A DNA stretch of 64,000 nucleotides, taken from Brachynemurus nebulosus (Eukaryota > Arthropoda > Insecta > Neuroptera > Myrmeleontidae). Positions 41,488 through 56,715 of the stretch are shown piece after piece; position 1 is the first letter of the stretch; the number at the start of each line of letters is the position of its first letter. The notes under the pieces are model-generated. The model was not told where the DNA came from. It worked only from the letters and a program-made list of their open reading frames with translations, and did no database searches. The DNA is taken from assembly GCA_035578155.1 (NCBI GenBank), contig JAPWDM010000048.1, positions 1,951,001 to 2,015,000 on the forward strand, written 5' to 3'. A program made the position numbers and the translations under genes.

Positions 41488-41637
41488 ATGCATAGTGTGC
41501 GTGGTTTATATTTTTATAATAATAAAAGAATATCTTTGTTATAAAACAGTTTAGTCTGATGTTTTCTTGTAAAGAACTAACATGTAATTTTGATAATAAA
41601 ATTAAAGAAAACTTAAAAAGACCATACAATTATTACA
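41472..41637 (+). repeat. 3' LTR
   Basis: Starts TGTAACATACGTATGAATGC and ends CAATTATTACA. It begins with TGTAA and ends TTACA, an inverted terminal pair. Confidence 0.85.
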
Positions 41638-43484
<1,847 letters not shown>

Positions 43485-44603
43485 CCAGTGTTGGGCAAGA
43501 CATCGAATTTTATTATCTAGATAACAGATAATAGATAACATAATTTAAAATATCTAGATAAAGATAATAAATAATTTAACCGTTATCTATATAAAATATT
43601 AGATAACAGATAAGATAATATTTACAGAAATAATACACTAGGTCAGTTTTCCTCAACCGCAATCGCCGATCCGTAGACCGGTGTTGGGTTGCGAAAGTAT
43701 CTCGCAGGTTCTCAAAAAGATGTGTTGATTACAATAAATTATGAAAATGTTAAAGAAAGATTTTTGGCGATAAAGCACACATCTAGCCCAGTAGAGTATC
43801 TACAAAATTTTGTTTAAATAAAAATTGCTTAAAAAGTATCAATATTTTTCTGAATTATATGATCGACCTAGTGGTCGGAAAATGACATTTCATGTTTTCA
43901 ACTAATTGTTATTTCAACTAATGACCGAAATGATTTCTAGCTACCAGAATTCCATTTAAAATATGAAAATTGCTTTTAAACATTTCTCCGATATTTAAAA
44001 AAGTGTCGATATTTATCTGAATTACATGGTCGAACAAGTGGTCGGAAAACATTTTATATTACACAACCTATTATTATTCTAATTAATGGAGGAAATGACT
44101 CCAAGCTACAAGAATTCTATTTAAAATTTAAATTCGCTTTTGAATATATCTCTAATGCTTAAAAAAGTGTCGATACTTATATGAATTACATGGTAGGTGC
44201 TCAGGTTCCGACAGATGGTCGGAATACAACATTTCATATTACACGACTAAATATAATTCCAACTAATGACGGAAATGATTCTAGGCTACAAGAATTTTGT
44301 TTAAAATTAAGTAACATTCTGTTTAAAACTAAATTTTTGTAATTCTTAAGAAATAGTGTTAAAAGTTGTCTGAATTACATGGTCAACCAAGTTAATATAA
44401 GAAAATGGTGAATTTAGCTTCAAATTTCTTTTTTCAGAAAAAATAAAAATGTAATGTTATTATCTTATCTTTTTCCTTCGCTTAATAAAAAGATAAGATA
44501 AAAGATAACTTCATTTAAAAATATCTAGATAAAAAATAATAGATAACGAAAACGTTATCTAGATAAAATTCCAGATAACGTTATCTAGATAAGCACAACA
44601 CTG
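43485..44603. mobile_element. hAT-like non-autonomous element with internal ~165-bp repeats
   Basis: Ends CAGTGTTGGGC and, inverted, CAGTGTTGTGC, the classic hAT start. Flanking octamers CATAAGAG (43477-43484) and CATAAGAC (44604-44611) differ at one base. Just inside both ends lie arrays of TATCTAGATAA words. The middle holds units with CTGAATTACATGGTCGA starting near 43838, 44004, 44167 and 44357. No transposase. Confidence 0.8.
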
Positions 44604-44631
44604 CATAAGACACAATAATAATGCGTCACAT

Positions 44632-44953
44632 TGATGGCGTTCGGTACGAAAATTTTGTTAGACCTAACTTTAGCTAACGGAGCTTTCACCGTTACAAACC
44701 AGAGGGTTCGGATTCAAAAAATTAATGCACGTTAAATATCTTTTCATGGTTTTTCACGGTATAAATACTTGACTTCTGAAGTACAGCCACATTTAAAAAT
44801 TATGGAATAAAAATAATCAGTCGCCATGTTAGAAATTGTTGTTTTAATATATAATGTTTGTTAATTTTTTGAATGCGTGCCCTCTGGTTTGTAACGGTGA
44901 AAGCTCCGTTAGCTAACGTCAGGCTAACAAAATTTTCGTCCCGAACGCCATCA
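44632..44953. mobile_element. MITE with ~80-bp inverted arms
   Basis: 44632-44715 and 44875-44953 are inverted copies with few differences (TAACGGAGCTTTCACCGTTA and complement). The ends are TGATGGCGTTCGG. No clear target duplication. Confidence 0.7.
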
Positions 44954-45261
44954 TTATTACGTATTGATTGTGAGTGGGAAATTGCAGGTTACATGTACGT
45001 TTTCTGTGATTTCCATGTTATACCTAACTTGTTATTTTTGGTTCTGTAACTTTAACATCATAGTAATGTTCACTATGTTCACTTGGTAGCAAGTGGCTAC
45101 TATCACCTGCAAATGTATCTTTAGTGTCTAGAAAAGATCATGAGGATTTTAGATTTTAGATTGTACGCTTCTAACCTGAGACGTAAGATTTTATGCCTCC
45201 CTCCTCTTATGGATATCCTGTAAGTAAGTTAATTATGTTGCATAAAATATATAAGAAAATC

Positions 45262-45500
45262 CAGGGCAGGACCTAGCCGACGTGGCACCCGGGCAGCCTT
45301 GAAAAATGGCGCCCCTGTAGCAAAATAAATATTTCCTTCAAATTTTTTTCCTCCAAAAACCCCGTGACAAGCAAGAAAAAAAAGAGAACGAACGTGAAAT
45401 ATCTAATTTTGGCGCTCTCTTAAATCATTTTTTGACGCCTGCAAAACCTAACGCCCGGGGCACGTGTCCCCGCTGCCCCCTCACCCTAGATACGGCTCTG
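45262..45500. mobile_element. hAT-like MITE, 239 bp
   Basis: Ends CAGGGCAGGACCTAG and, inverted, CAGAGCCGTATCTAGGG. It is GC-rich compared with its surroundings. Flanking octamers AGAAAATC and AGAGAATT agree at six of eight positions. Confidence 0.6.
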
Positions 45501-46263
45501 AGAGAATTCTTACCAAGTCGAGTAATAAGATTATTTCAAAAAAAAAAAAAGAACTCATATGCTTTTGACTAATTTCTGATAAACACAGAACGTGGATCTG
45601 ACTTACAATGAATTGAATGATACGAAAATAGACAAAAAAAACTTGTTTATTTATAGGTATATGCATAACTCTATGACGTACTCATAATTTAACAACAGAA
45701 TTTTTCATTTTTCTTCCGTTGACGTATATTGCCGATAGGTATCTGTATTTCAATATAATATAATATGTATAGGACATAATTATTCTGTAGTGGACCTAAG
45801 TAATGAAGGAAACAGCAATTTGTATCCACTGTGCTTTGTCGTTTTTGCTTATTAGTTATTAGTGATTCTAATTAATTATTTTTACAAACGTTCCTATATT
45901 TAAAAATTAGTAACAACCATTTATTATTGCTGACATCCTGACCTACATTATTTATATCGACTAAATGCTTGAATTCATATTATACATACATATGTACATA
46001 GTATAATATATACACTAATACATACTTTATATCGATTAATGAATTTTATATCCAACAAAAATGAGATTTAATTAGAGCTATTACTTAATTAAATTATTTC
46101 ATTATTATGTTTGTACATAATCGGTTATAGTTGTTCCGTCTCTCATTTTTTATTAAATGATAGGGTAAGTCTTCATGTCATATGTTTTCAAAAAATTATG
46201 TTTTGTAATTTGTAAGAAGTATTCTGTTTTGAATTATTATGTGTAATATTTTTATTTTTTAAA
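45501..46263. other. AT-rich non-coding stretch
   Basis: Nothing recognised. Confidence 0.4.
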
Positions 46264-46700
46264 ATATTATTATCGAGTACCTGTGAGCTGTAAGAAACAT
46301 TGTTTGACGAACTATTATTTTATATTTAAACATACGTTAATATTCATATCATTCATATGCTAAACTGATACATGAACACTCGATTTTCTTTGATACGTAT
46401 AACCATTTTGTGAGAAGAGTGACTCTCAAACCGATCCATAGTTTGATAATATTTCAATCATTATTTGAATTTTAATTGATGAATTAGTAACATATACCAA
46501 AGAAAGTCGTTTGTTCAAGTATTAGCTGAACATTTTTTAGATTGACTTGCTCCAGCTCCACTTAATCTTCATTAGACGCTGCCAGTATAACTGCCAATAA
46601 ATGAGACATATGAATATTAAAGCATGTCTAAATACGAACATAGTTTGTCAGAAATTAATAATGTTTCACAGGCTTTCGATAATATTTAAAATTAAAAATA
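46264..46700. repeat. Diverged bodies of the tRNA-headed repeat, inverted pair
   Basis: 46264-46410 (inverted) and 46490-46700 (direct) match the body of the composite at 32521-33522 (TATTATCGAGT, ACTCGATTTYCTTTG, GATAATATTTRAAATTAAAA) but lack the tRNA head. An inverted arrangement is kept, as in the younger composite. Confidence 0.6.
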
Positions 46701-47077
46701 CCCATGTCGCAGCATCCTGCATAACATAGCGAATTTCCGTTTATAAAAATCCGTTTTCTCAGTGGCGACGCGTGGGAGTAGACAAGGGAGACAGTGCCTC
46801 CCCAAAAAAATTAAATTTCATAAAATTTACAATATTTTATAAAATTTAAAATTACTGTCTAATTTTTATAATATTGGCCATTTCTAATTCACATTTTCAA
46901 ATAAAACGTATGTAGATGAATATATGTAAAATATATTACATATATTATATGCGTTTACAAAAACATTATACAATAATATAAGATACATATAACCTGATAC
47001 ATAAATGTGAACCTCTGTGTATGGTTACATCTGGTTACATCCATACAACTCATACAAGTCTATTTAAACGCAAAAAG

Positions 47078-47575
47078 ACAACTTTAATAATGTTTCTCCT
47101 TGCTCTGTGTGTATGTGTTACACACACTGCCTATTTCAAATATTTACACACACAATCTGCGCGTATGTAATATTCTCCAATTTATTTACATCATTATTAC
47201 TCAAAAACTAGGAAAAATTTTGGAATAATTTTTTCTTATCTATATGTAAAATGTAGCAATCTTTCTAATAGTATAAAAATTATCAAATTATATTCAGTAT
47301 TTTTTGAATAATAATAAAAAAACTGAAACAATAATGTAATATCATATCAATTCACCGGCAAGGAAGACAATCTTAATAATGTTTCTCTTTGCTCTGTGTG
47401 TATGTGTTAACAGACACTGCCTATTTCAAAGATTTACAGACACAATCTGCATGACATGTACATAATTATGTAATATTCTCCAAAATTATCAAATTATATT
47501 CAGTATTTTTTTAATAATAATAAAAAAACTGAAACAATAACGCAATATCATATCTATTCACCCCTAAGGAAGACA
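47078..47575 (+). repeat. ~290-bp tandem duplication
   Basis: AATAATGTTTCTCYTTGCTC begins at about 47085 and 47375. Both copies run through CAAATTATATTCAGTATTTT and CTGAAACAATAA to GGAAGACA. The second copy lacks ~70 bases. Confidence 0.75.
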
Positions 47576-47615
47576 CAGATTAATTTGTCTAAACTAGTGC
47601 CTGCGATTTTAGACG

Positions 47616-47705
47616 TGTAATTTAAATACACGTGTACACGAAGCACGTGTAATTAATATACACGTGTATATACACGTGTAATTATAAATACACGTGTATT
47701 TAAAA
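47616..47705. repeat. Cluster of ACACGTGT palindromes
   Basis: Five CACGTG cores, four of them inside ACACGTGT, within ~90 bases, alternating with TAATTTAAAT-like spacers. CACGTG is the E-box bound by bHLH proteins, but the cluster may simply be an impure tandem repeat. Confidence 0.6.
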
Positions 47706-47948
47706 AAGAAATTCATTTTCGTTATAAATTTCAGTTTGAGTTAACGTATTTAGTATTTTCACAATTATACTTGTGTTTGAGTTCGTATAATTTAAATACA
47801 CAGAATATTAAAAATAAAACTAAAATTTACAAGAGGGTTTTATCATTTTTAAAAGGAGCGCCCGTTGAATGGTTTGCAAATCGTGGTACTAAACTTCGTC
47901 ATGACAGTGGCCGTAATAGCTGAATTCCATTCTGGAAATTCGCTAATA

Positions 47949-48442
47949 TAACTGCTTCTCGCATCAAAGAGAGTATGTGATTGACTGATTGTCGAATTGA
48001 AGTGGTTCTCGCACAACTACAGTCGAACAACATTCGTATTTTTTTTCTCATAATTTCAAATAGGTAAATGTTCTTCAAAAGACGGCTTCTTACCTATTAA
48101 GTCCTAGTCCACACTACTTCCCAGGTCCTCGACTCATAGCACAAAGTGTTGTGGATGACCTCTGTTCAGTGGTGGATTTACCAGCAGGCTTAGTAGCTGT
48201 AGCTGGAACTTAGAGCGGCAGATTTTAGGGGGGGGGGGGGGAATGTAGAATTTGGAGAAGAAAAAATTGGAACAGCTTACTATAGAACAGATCTATCCTC
48301 CTATCCCTCTTGTCAATTCTGAACCCAAACAATTGGCAATTGTTTCATTTCATTGGGTCTAACCCCCGCCTTTCATTCGGTCAGTAATATTGGTTAATTC
48401 ATTTTCAATGCAAAAGAAAACACTAATCCATAGAAAAAATCT
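47949..48442. other. Non-coding stretch with poly-G
   Basis: A run of about 14 G lies at 48228-48241. Around 48166 CAGTGGTGGATTTACCAGCAGG resembles a hAT left end, but no matching right end was found. Confidence 0.4.
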
Positions 48443-48694
48443 GGTGTTTATCGGTTAGATTGTGGAGATTGTAATTCAGCATATGTCAGTCAATAAGGAA
48501 GATCTTCTAATATTAGATACCGTGAACATACAATCTCTCAGAAACATACATTCAACTTCGGTCTTCATCTTTTAGAAAACGGACATTCTGTAATGCTGGA
48601 CTACAAACCCAAAATCCTTCATTTTTGTGAAAAAGAACAAAAATTAAATATATTAGAAGCATTAGAAATAAATTATATAATGATCCAAACATAA
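48443..48694 (+). pseudogene. Penelope-like GIY-YIG endonuclease fragment
   Basis: Penelope-like retroelements carry a C-terminal GIY-YIG nuclease that nicks the target. The frame starts GVYRLDCGDC and continues through AYV, then a stop (TAA near 48494), RYREHT, LLENGHS and KLNILEALEI before stopping. These follow the order of the domain: the GVY...AYV pair, an Arg in the RYREH helix, a His and a Glu. The CCHH-type Cys pair typical of this group is present (CGDC). No reverse transcriptase was found upstream, so it is a 5'-truncated, dead copy. Confidence 0.7.
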
Positions 48695-49250
<556 letters not shown>

Positions 49251-49760
49251 TTACCTAAACCTACCTATTTTCGCTGCTTACCTAGCAGTGGGAGACCCGA
49301 GCACAGACCAGAGGTATTGAAGAGTTTGCGCCGACAGTTTGAAACTCTAAATCTGTCGGAGAAGACCTCTGCACAGTTAAAGCACTTTCCAATGAAGTAT
49401 ACAGTTTTAAGTCATCCATTCGACCAAAATATAATTGGTCGTCACAATTGAAAAATTTTCTCTCTATTGTTAACAAAGAACAATTATGGTCAAATCAAAA
49501 TGCTAGTGAAATTAAACGAAATATAAATAACTTCATTAATGATCTTGAGCAATATTACGCAAATAAAGACTTAGAATCAATTTCCACCTCTAGATACACC
49601 TCTATATACAGCCGTCTGGACAGCGGACCCATGCTAAATTTTTATGTTCCTATAAATAAACTAAGAATTGCATACCAGCTGCGCACAGCTAATAACCGGT
49701 CAATAACATTTTATATCAAGGGTAATAGTTACGTAATAGACCCGAACGAAATCTGCACTA

Positions 49761-51741
<1,981 letters not shown>

Positions 51742-52261
51742 TATATGCAACCTTCAAAGAAATGAATCGTTGTAGCATATATTGATCGAATGCCCTATTT
51801 ATGAATACGCGAGGAAAACCTATTTAAATAAAACTACCTATCTAGTGAATTCATTACCTTTAAACCTTGAGAATTATTGCGAGATTATTTTAAATATCTC
51901 AAATGATCTCAAATACTTGTCAACTCAATGACATTTATTATTTGATAGTAAGTATACTACGAACTAGATCTTTTATAATCAACGAATAATTTAAGTTTGA
52001 AATCTGAACCTTTATTAGTAACCACAATTTAAGCGAATATTTGTGACTAGCCTCAATTGTTGTGCTGAGAGCGGTGATCGTTTGGTGACCAGTGCGAATG
52101 TGTGGTATATGAATGTCTGTTTTTTTTTTGTTTGTTTTCTTTTCTTTATTTCATTTTCGTTTCCTCCTTTTCTTAACAAAAATCTTATGAACAATCAACT
52201 TCAGCCAACCATTGTAATAAGCCTTTCGACTTTAAATACAATAAAGTATTATTATTATTAT

Positions 52262-52469
52262 AGACTTTTACGCCAACCTGGCGCTCACTACTCAGTAGGA
52301 CAGTACTGGGTAACATTCACCTATACCGGCATTATGCAAGGTATTAGGCTCTGTGGAAGGGTAATGTGCCAAACCAATCCGTAAAAGTACCGTAGTACAT
52401 TCACGGACGGGTTTGTCACATCACTCCTTATATTGTTGTTGTTGTTGCTTGAAACGAGGTGTTATGCGT
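52262..52469 (-). other. Dong 3' untranslated region
   Basis: Matches 56716-56887 of the second copy from GACAGTACTGGG onward. This copy has ~37 more bases (52262-52298) before the TAA-type repeat than the second copy. Confidence 0.7.
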
Positions 52470-54080
52470 CTATTTTAGTGTATACTGGTTCGTACGACGA
52501 GACTTTTGTGGGAGCGTAGATGTTGGCTCAATGACAGAGGGCTGTGAAAGCCTAGTTCGTTTTCGTGTCCTCAGATGGTAGGTAGGAGTAGGGACAGAGG
52601 GAAGGGAAAGGACTGTTTGTGTTTGTGTGTGTGTTTGTGTATGTGTGTGGATGTGTCTTTCTATTTTACGTTTCTTGGTGTAGATGTTTTCTGGTTCATC
52701 AAATTGCTCATTAAGATCGGGTGCTCCTGGAACTGCGCGTTTAGATGGTACAGAGGTTGACGGACCTTGTGTGTCATTGAATTGGGGAGGATTGTGCACC
52801 AGAGCGGTAACAGTGACAGTGCGGCAGTTGTTCGATCCCCCCTCTCCATCAGACGAATCTGGATCCGTATGTGTGTTAAGTGTTTGTCTTTCAGTGTTAG
52901 TGTATTGTGTGTTTATGTATGTGTGTTGTGTGTCAGTAGGATGAGTGTCAGTGTATTGTTCGCTCACTGTAGATGGCTCAGATGGAGTAGAAGCAGGTCT
53001 TGTGCTTTCACATATCGCAGTCGGATTCGTATTACTGAGGAACTTCCGTACTATACGACACGTGTTTATGATCACTGCCTTTTGCATAGTGACATATGTG
53101 TATTTTGGGAGACCCAAGAGGCTTAAACTATTATGTAATGTGTGTGGAATGACCCCGGTGGCACTGAGCACTATTGGAACGATGTGGACATGTTCCATTC
53201 GCCATTGTTGTTTTATCTCGGCTGCGAGGTCAGTGTATTTATCCAATTTAACTGCGTGTGTTTTTTGTAAGTTGTGTGTATTTGGAACCGCAATATCGAT
53301 CAGATAGGTTGTCTTAGTGTTTTTCATTACGAAGGTGATATCTGGTCGATTATGATTTATGGTCTTATCTGTAATAATCGACCGATCCCAGTAAAGTCTA
53401 CAGGAGTCATTCTCCGCTACTACTTTTGGTGTGAGCTTGTAGTAAGGTGTTTTATCGGTTATAAGGTGGTGCTTGACCGCTAGTTTCTGGTATATGATTT
53501 TGGCAACCTGGTCGTGACGGTGTTTGTATTCGGATTGAGCGAGCTGAGTACAGGCAGCTGTGATGTGTTGGATCGTTTCAGGTTTGGAATGGCATCTCCG
53601 GCATGAGTCAGATGTTATTGACGAGTCACGAAGTATGTATTTTGAGTAATTCTTTGTATGAATTACTTGATCTTGTATAGCTAGCATGAATCCTTCAGTC
53701 TCCGGGAAAAGACTTCCTTGACTCAACCAGGCGTGCGACGCTGCTTTGTCGACGTTACTCTGATTAAGATCATGTGGATGTCTCCCATGTAAAGGCTTCC
53801 GAATCCATTGCTGAATTTTGTCCTCCTTCGTGACCAAACGGCAAAAACTATCTGGCATTTCTGTGTGTGAGAGGTTTAATGGTGTGTATGCCTTGTCGGC
53901 TTGGATTATTACATTGTGTAAGTGTGATGTGTGTGTTTTGGTGTAAAAGTATTCTCGCAAGTTATGAACCTGTTTATTATGCGTGTTCCTTATGTCTATA
54001 AGACCTCGACCCCCTTCGGCTCTTGGCAGCGTCAATCGTTCTATCGCTGCTTTGGGATGATGAATTCTGTATTTGGTCAT
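52470..54080 (-). pseudogene. Dong CCHC finger, endonuclease and Ser/Thr-rich tail
   Basis: Continues the polymerase after the frame break. Finger: Cys160, Cys163, His172, Cys177 (CRRCHSKPETIQHITAAC). Restriction-like nuclease: RPDI at 245-248, then LIDIAVP with Asp262 and Lys278, giving the PD-(D/E)xK arrangement that nicks the target. These residues are intact. After about residue 355 comes a ~180-residue tail rich in Thr, Ser, Pro, Gln and His with HTHTQTHTQTQT and a basic RTRKRTR, which I do not recognise from the family. The initiator Met here is not a true start. Confidence 0.88.
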
Positions 54081-56148
54081 AAGGACGCGGGTCTTGATCT
54101 CGATGTTTGTCCGTAGGCGTCCATTTGATTACCCCAAATGAGTATGTTAGCACCGGAACTGCGTAGGTGTTAATTGCTTTGATGGTTTTTTTTCCATCAA
54201 GGTGGGTGCTCAGTAATCTCCGTACACGCGTTAGGTATTCCTGCATCAGGTGTTGTTTTACAGCGCTGTGATCTATACGTTCGTCCTGATTGAATCCGAG
54301 ATACCGATACGACTCTCCATCGTCCATGGGCTGCATAACAGACTCTGGTTCGAGTTCGAATGCGACCGCATCTCGTTTTCCTCCAGAACGACATTGTGTT
54401 CGACATTTATCGATTCCGAACTCCATACAGAGGTCTCGCGAAACCTCGTTGGAAAGTCCCAGCAGCTGCTGTAATTGATGTTTAGTAGCTGCATAGATCT
54501 TAATATCATCCATGTACATTAGATGTGAAATGGTATGGCGCGAATTCGTTTGCGTACCTACATTGTAACCGTATTTGGTTTCATTTAACAGGCGAGAAAG
54601 TGGATTCATTGCGAGACAAAACCATAATGGACTCAATGAGTCGCCTTGGAATATGCCGCGTCTTACTTGAATAAGGTCGCTTGTTGTTTTTTCATTACCA
54701 ATACTCAAATGTAAGGTCGTTCGCCAGTCGGACATTATCGTTTCAAGGAAGTTCACGATACTTGGGTGTATTTTGTACAGCTCCAATACTCTCCGCAACC
54801 AGGAGTGCGGGACCGAATCAAATGCCTTTTTATAATCAATAAACGCTGTGTACAGGTTACGTTTTCTCCCTTTCGCTTGTTCCAGTACTACGGAGTCAAT
54901 CAGAAGCTGCTCTTTGCAGCCTTGTGACCTCTTTCGACATCCCTTTTGTTCTTCTGTCAGTATGGTGTTAATCTGACAATGCTCATTGATCTTTTCTGCC
55001 AGACAGGACGTCAAAATCTTATACACTGTAGGCAAGCAGGTGATAGGCCTATAATTCGCAGGATTTTTTGTATCACTGTTTTTAGATTTCATGTATGTGA
55101 TACCCTGCGTTAGGAACTTCGGTGTCAGGTTTGGTGTTTTTATAAATAGTGTAAAGTGTTCAGCGAGATACTTGTGTGTTGATGTAAAGTGTTTGAGCCA
55201 GTAGTTTTGTATGTTGTCGATGCCAGGTGCCTTCCAGTTATGCGATCTCTGTAAAGCTCTGGAGACATCCTCTGTAGTAATGTCCGTATAGGGCATCTCC
55301 GGAAGATGTTCGTTATTCCTGTACTCTGTATCGATCCAGCTGGCTTTGTCATTATGGTCAATGGTGTTGGACCATATATTCGCCCAGAAACTATGGAGTG
55401 CGTTCTTCTCCGGTAGACCATTACTGTCAGTTACCGTGTTCGTTAGAGACTGATAAAACCGTCTCTCGTTTCTGCTGAACGCTTGGTTTTGTCGTCTGCG
55501 TTCAGTACTGGTCTTATATCTTCGTAAGCGCTTCGCTAGTGCTGTTAATTTTTGGTGAAGCGTATCTCTGATCTCTGTGAGTGTTTTATTGGGTTCCTCA
55601 TATTGTGTGTGTACTGTGTGTTTGTGTAATATGTCGTGTATGTATTTGTTGAGCCGTTTGGACCTCGTACTCTGTTGGTATTGGGTGATCCTGCCGAGGT
55701 TGCATCGGATGTTGCTGATGCGTTTATTCAATCGTGTTTCCCAGGCAGGAGTTTTGTGTTCCTTCGAGTTGTGCGCTACAGGTGGTGTTACATCGGACCC
55801 GTTACAACGTATAGCTGCAACGGCTCCACAATAGATAGCTGTGTGTAACTCGATAAAATTGTCACATGTTTCTAAGTGTTTAGGCAGTATTGTATTGTTC
55901 AATATCTCAACGATCTCAGCCAATCTACGTGAGGTGTGTTGTTTAGGCAACAAGTACCTATGTGTGGGGTCCGTCCCTTCAAATTCAGTAAGCGCTGTGT
56001 TAAATTCCAGTTCGATCTTTTGCAGTAGGGTGTCATTTACTGCTGTCTCATGGTGGTCAGGCTCATTCGACAAGTTGTTGAGTGTCGTTTTGTGTGGGGC
56101 TCTCCATTTCTGGTGGGCCGTCGTCCTGACTTTCTTCATTTTGAGCAA
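53977..56148 (-). pseudogene. Dong reverse transcriptase segment
   Basis: Copies element RNA into DNA at the nicked target. In the 723-codon frame the first ~27 residues only shadow the preceding segment. Polymerase motifs: KAPGIDN at 306-312, the first catalytic Asp in FIDYKKAFDSV (436-446), QGDSLSPLW (501-509) and YMDD (545-548), followed by the thumb. All catalytic Asp are kept. From about residue 680 the text is out of frame: the true continuation is in the next frame. A GTTT at about 54105-54108 (plus strand) appears to be an extra four bases. Confidence 0.88.
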
Positions 56149-56656
56149 ATTGATGTGCGACTTGTGTTTTAATCGTGTTTATGAGGGAGGAAGGGATAAG
56201 GTTATTGGTAAAAATGACACGTTTTTGGTCTGCCAGTCTCTGTTCAGTGACGCGACTAAGGTGAGGGTAGGTGCGCGCGAACTCTTGATGTAATTTCGTA
56301 CGGTAACCAGTTTTGTCCGTTTCAAGTCTAGTAACTTGGAAGTATGTGCGTACGATGAATTCATTCAGTTCATCTGTCCATTGCATACGCACACGCTTCT
56401 TACCAGCTTTAGTGGTCCCCAAAGGATGCTCCGAGGAAACACTTAAAGTCGGCTGAGCCAAAGGTGTTGGGGGCTCCGTAAGTAGGGCAGTAGCATTTTG
56501 GCTGAAGGTGTTATTACAGCTGACAGGTGGCTGCCTAGAACCCAGCCTGTCGTCACCGCGATCTAAACTGTCACATTCAGTGGTGACCCTGATGCGCCCG
56601 GTCGCTCCACCGGCAGCGGCATTTTTCCGAGGCTTTTTCTTTTTATTTCTCTCCAT
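56063..56656 (-). pseudogene. Dong N-terminal segment with Myb/trihelix-like domain
   Basis: The start at 56656 (MERNKKKK) is chosen because the longer frame upstream (to 56737) runs through AAT repeat and the end of the neighbouring copy, giving a meaningless Asn run. A basic N-terminus is followed by a linker rich in Pro, Thr and Ser, then about residues 86-155 the block MQWTDELNEFIV ... RVTEQRLADQKRVI, like Myb or trihelix DNA-binding domains that help target-site choice in this clade. The frame stops at 56063. The polymerase continues one base out of phase from that point, so either one base was gained near 56065 or a frameshift is used. Confidence 0.75.
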
Positions 56657-56689
56657 CCTAATGGGTTGTCCTTTTAGTCGCCTTTTACG

Positions 56690-56715
56690 ATTATTATTAT
56701 TATTATTATTATTAT
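56690..56715. repeat. (ATT)n between the two Dong copies
   Basis: ATT repeat of ~26 bases that joins the 3' end of the truncated copy to the 5' end of the long copy. Confidence 0.9.

Larger units (their letters stand above)
36969..41637 (+). mobile_element. Ty3/gypsy LTR retrotransposon, defective
   Basis: Bounded by two near-identical LTRs of 168 and 166 bp. Flanking pentamers GAAAC (36964-36968) and GTAAC (41638-41642) suggest a target duplication with one change. Next to the left LTR is TGGTGGCAGCG, a primer-binding site compatible with tRNA-Trp, as used by the CsRn1 group. Before the right LTR is the purine tract AAAAGAAGGGCG. Gag and protease are followed by a 1.56-kb TIR-element insertion, then a remnant of the protease end, the RNase H end and the integrase. 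Reverse transcriptase and most of RNase H are missing. Confidence 0.9.
46701..47948 (+). mobile_element. Dispersed family C, copy 3
   Basis: Starts ATGTCGCAGCATCCTGCATA and ends GAATTCCATTCTGGAAATTC, the two ends seen in copies 1 and 2. The inside differs from those copies and holds a ~290-bp tandem duplication and a CACGTG cluster, so it has been replaced or invaded. Confidence 0.5.
52262..56689 (-). mobile_element. Dong/R4-clade non-LTR retrotransposon, nearly full length
   Basis: Read on the minus strand: a short leader, an N-terminal DNA-binding domain, reverse transcriptase, a CCHC finger and a restriction-like endonuclease, then a 3' untranslated region. Both sides are bordered by ATT/TAA repeats (56690-56715 upstream, 52244-52261 downstream). 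Dong, first described in Bombyx, is known to insert in TAA repeats. Two frame breaks (near 56065 and 54105) prevent a single protein. Confidence 0.85.

Noticed and set aside
43500..43630. Repeated TATCTAGATAA words taken for a CRISPR-like array
   Set aside because: Spacing is irregular, words are short and lie at hAT-like ends in a eukaryotic genome.
52575..53307. Several plus-strand reading frames of 60-120 codons across the Dong element, also at 54250-56293
   Set aside because: They are antisense shadows of the element's minus-strand protein.
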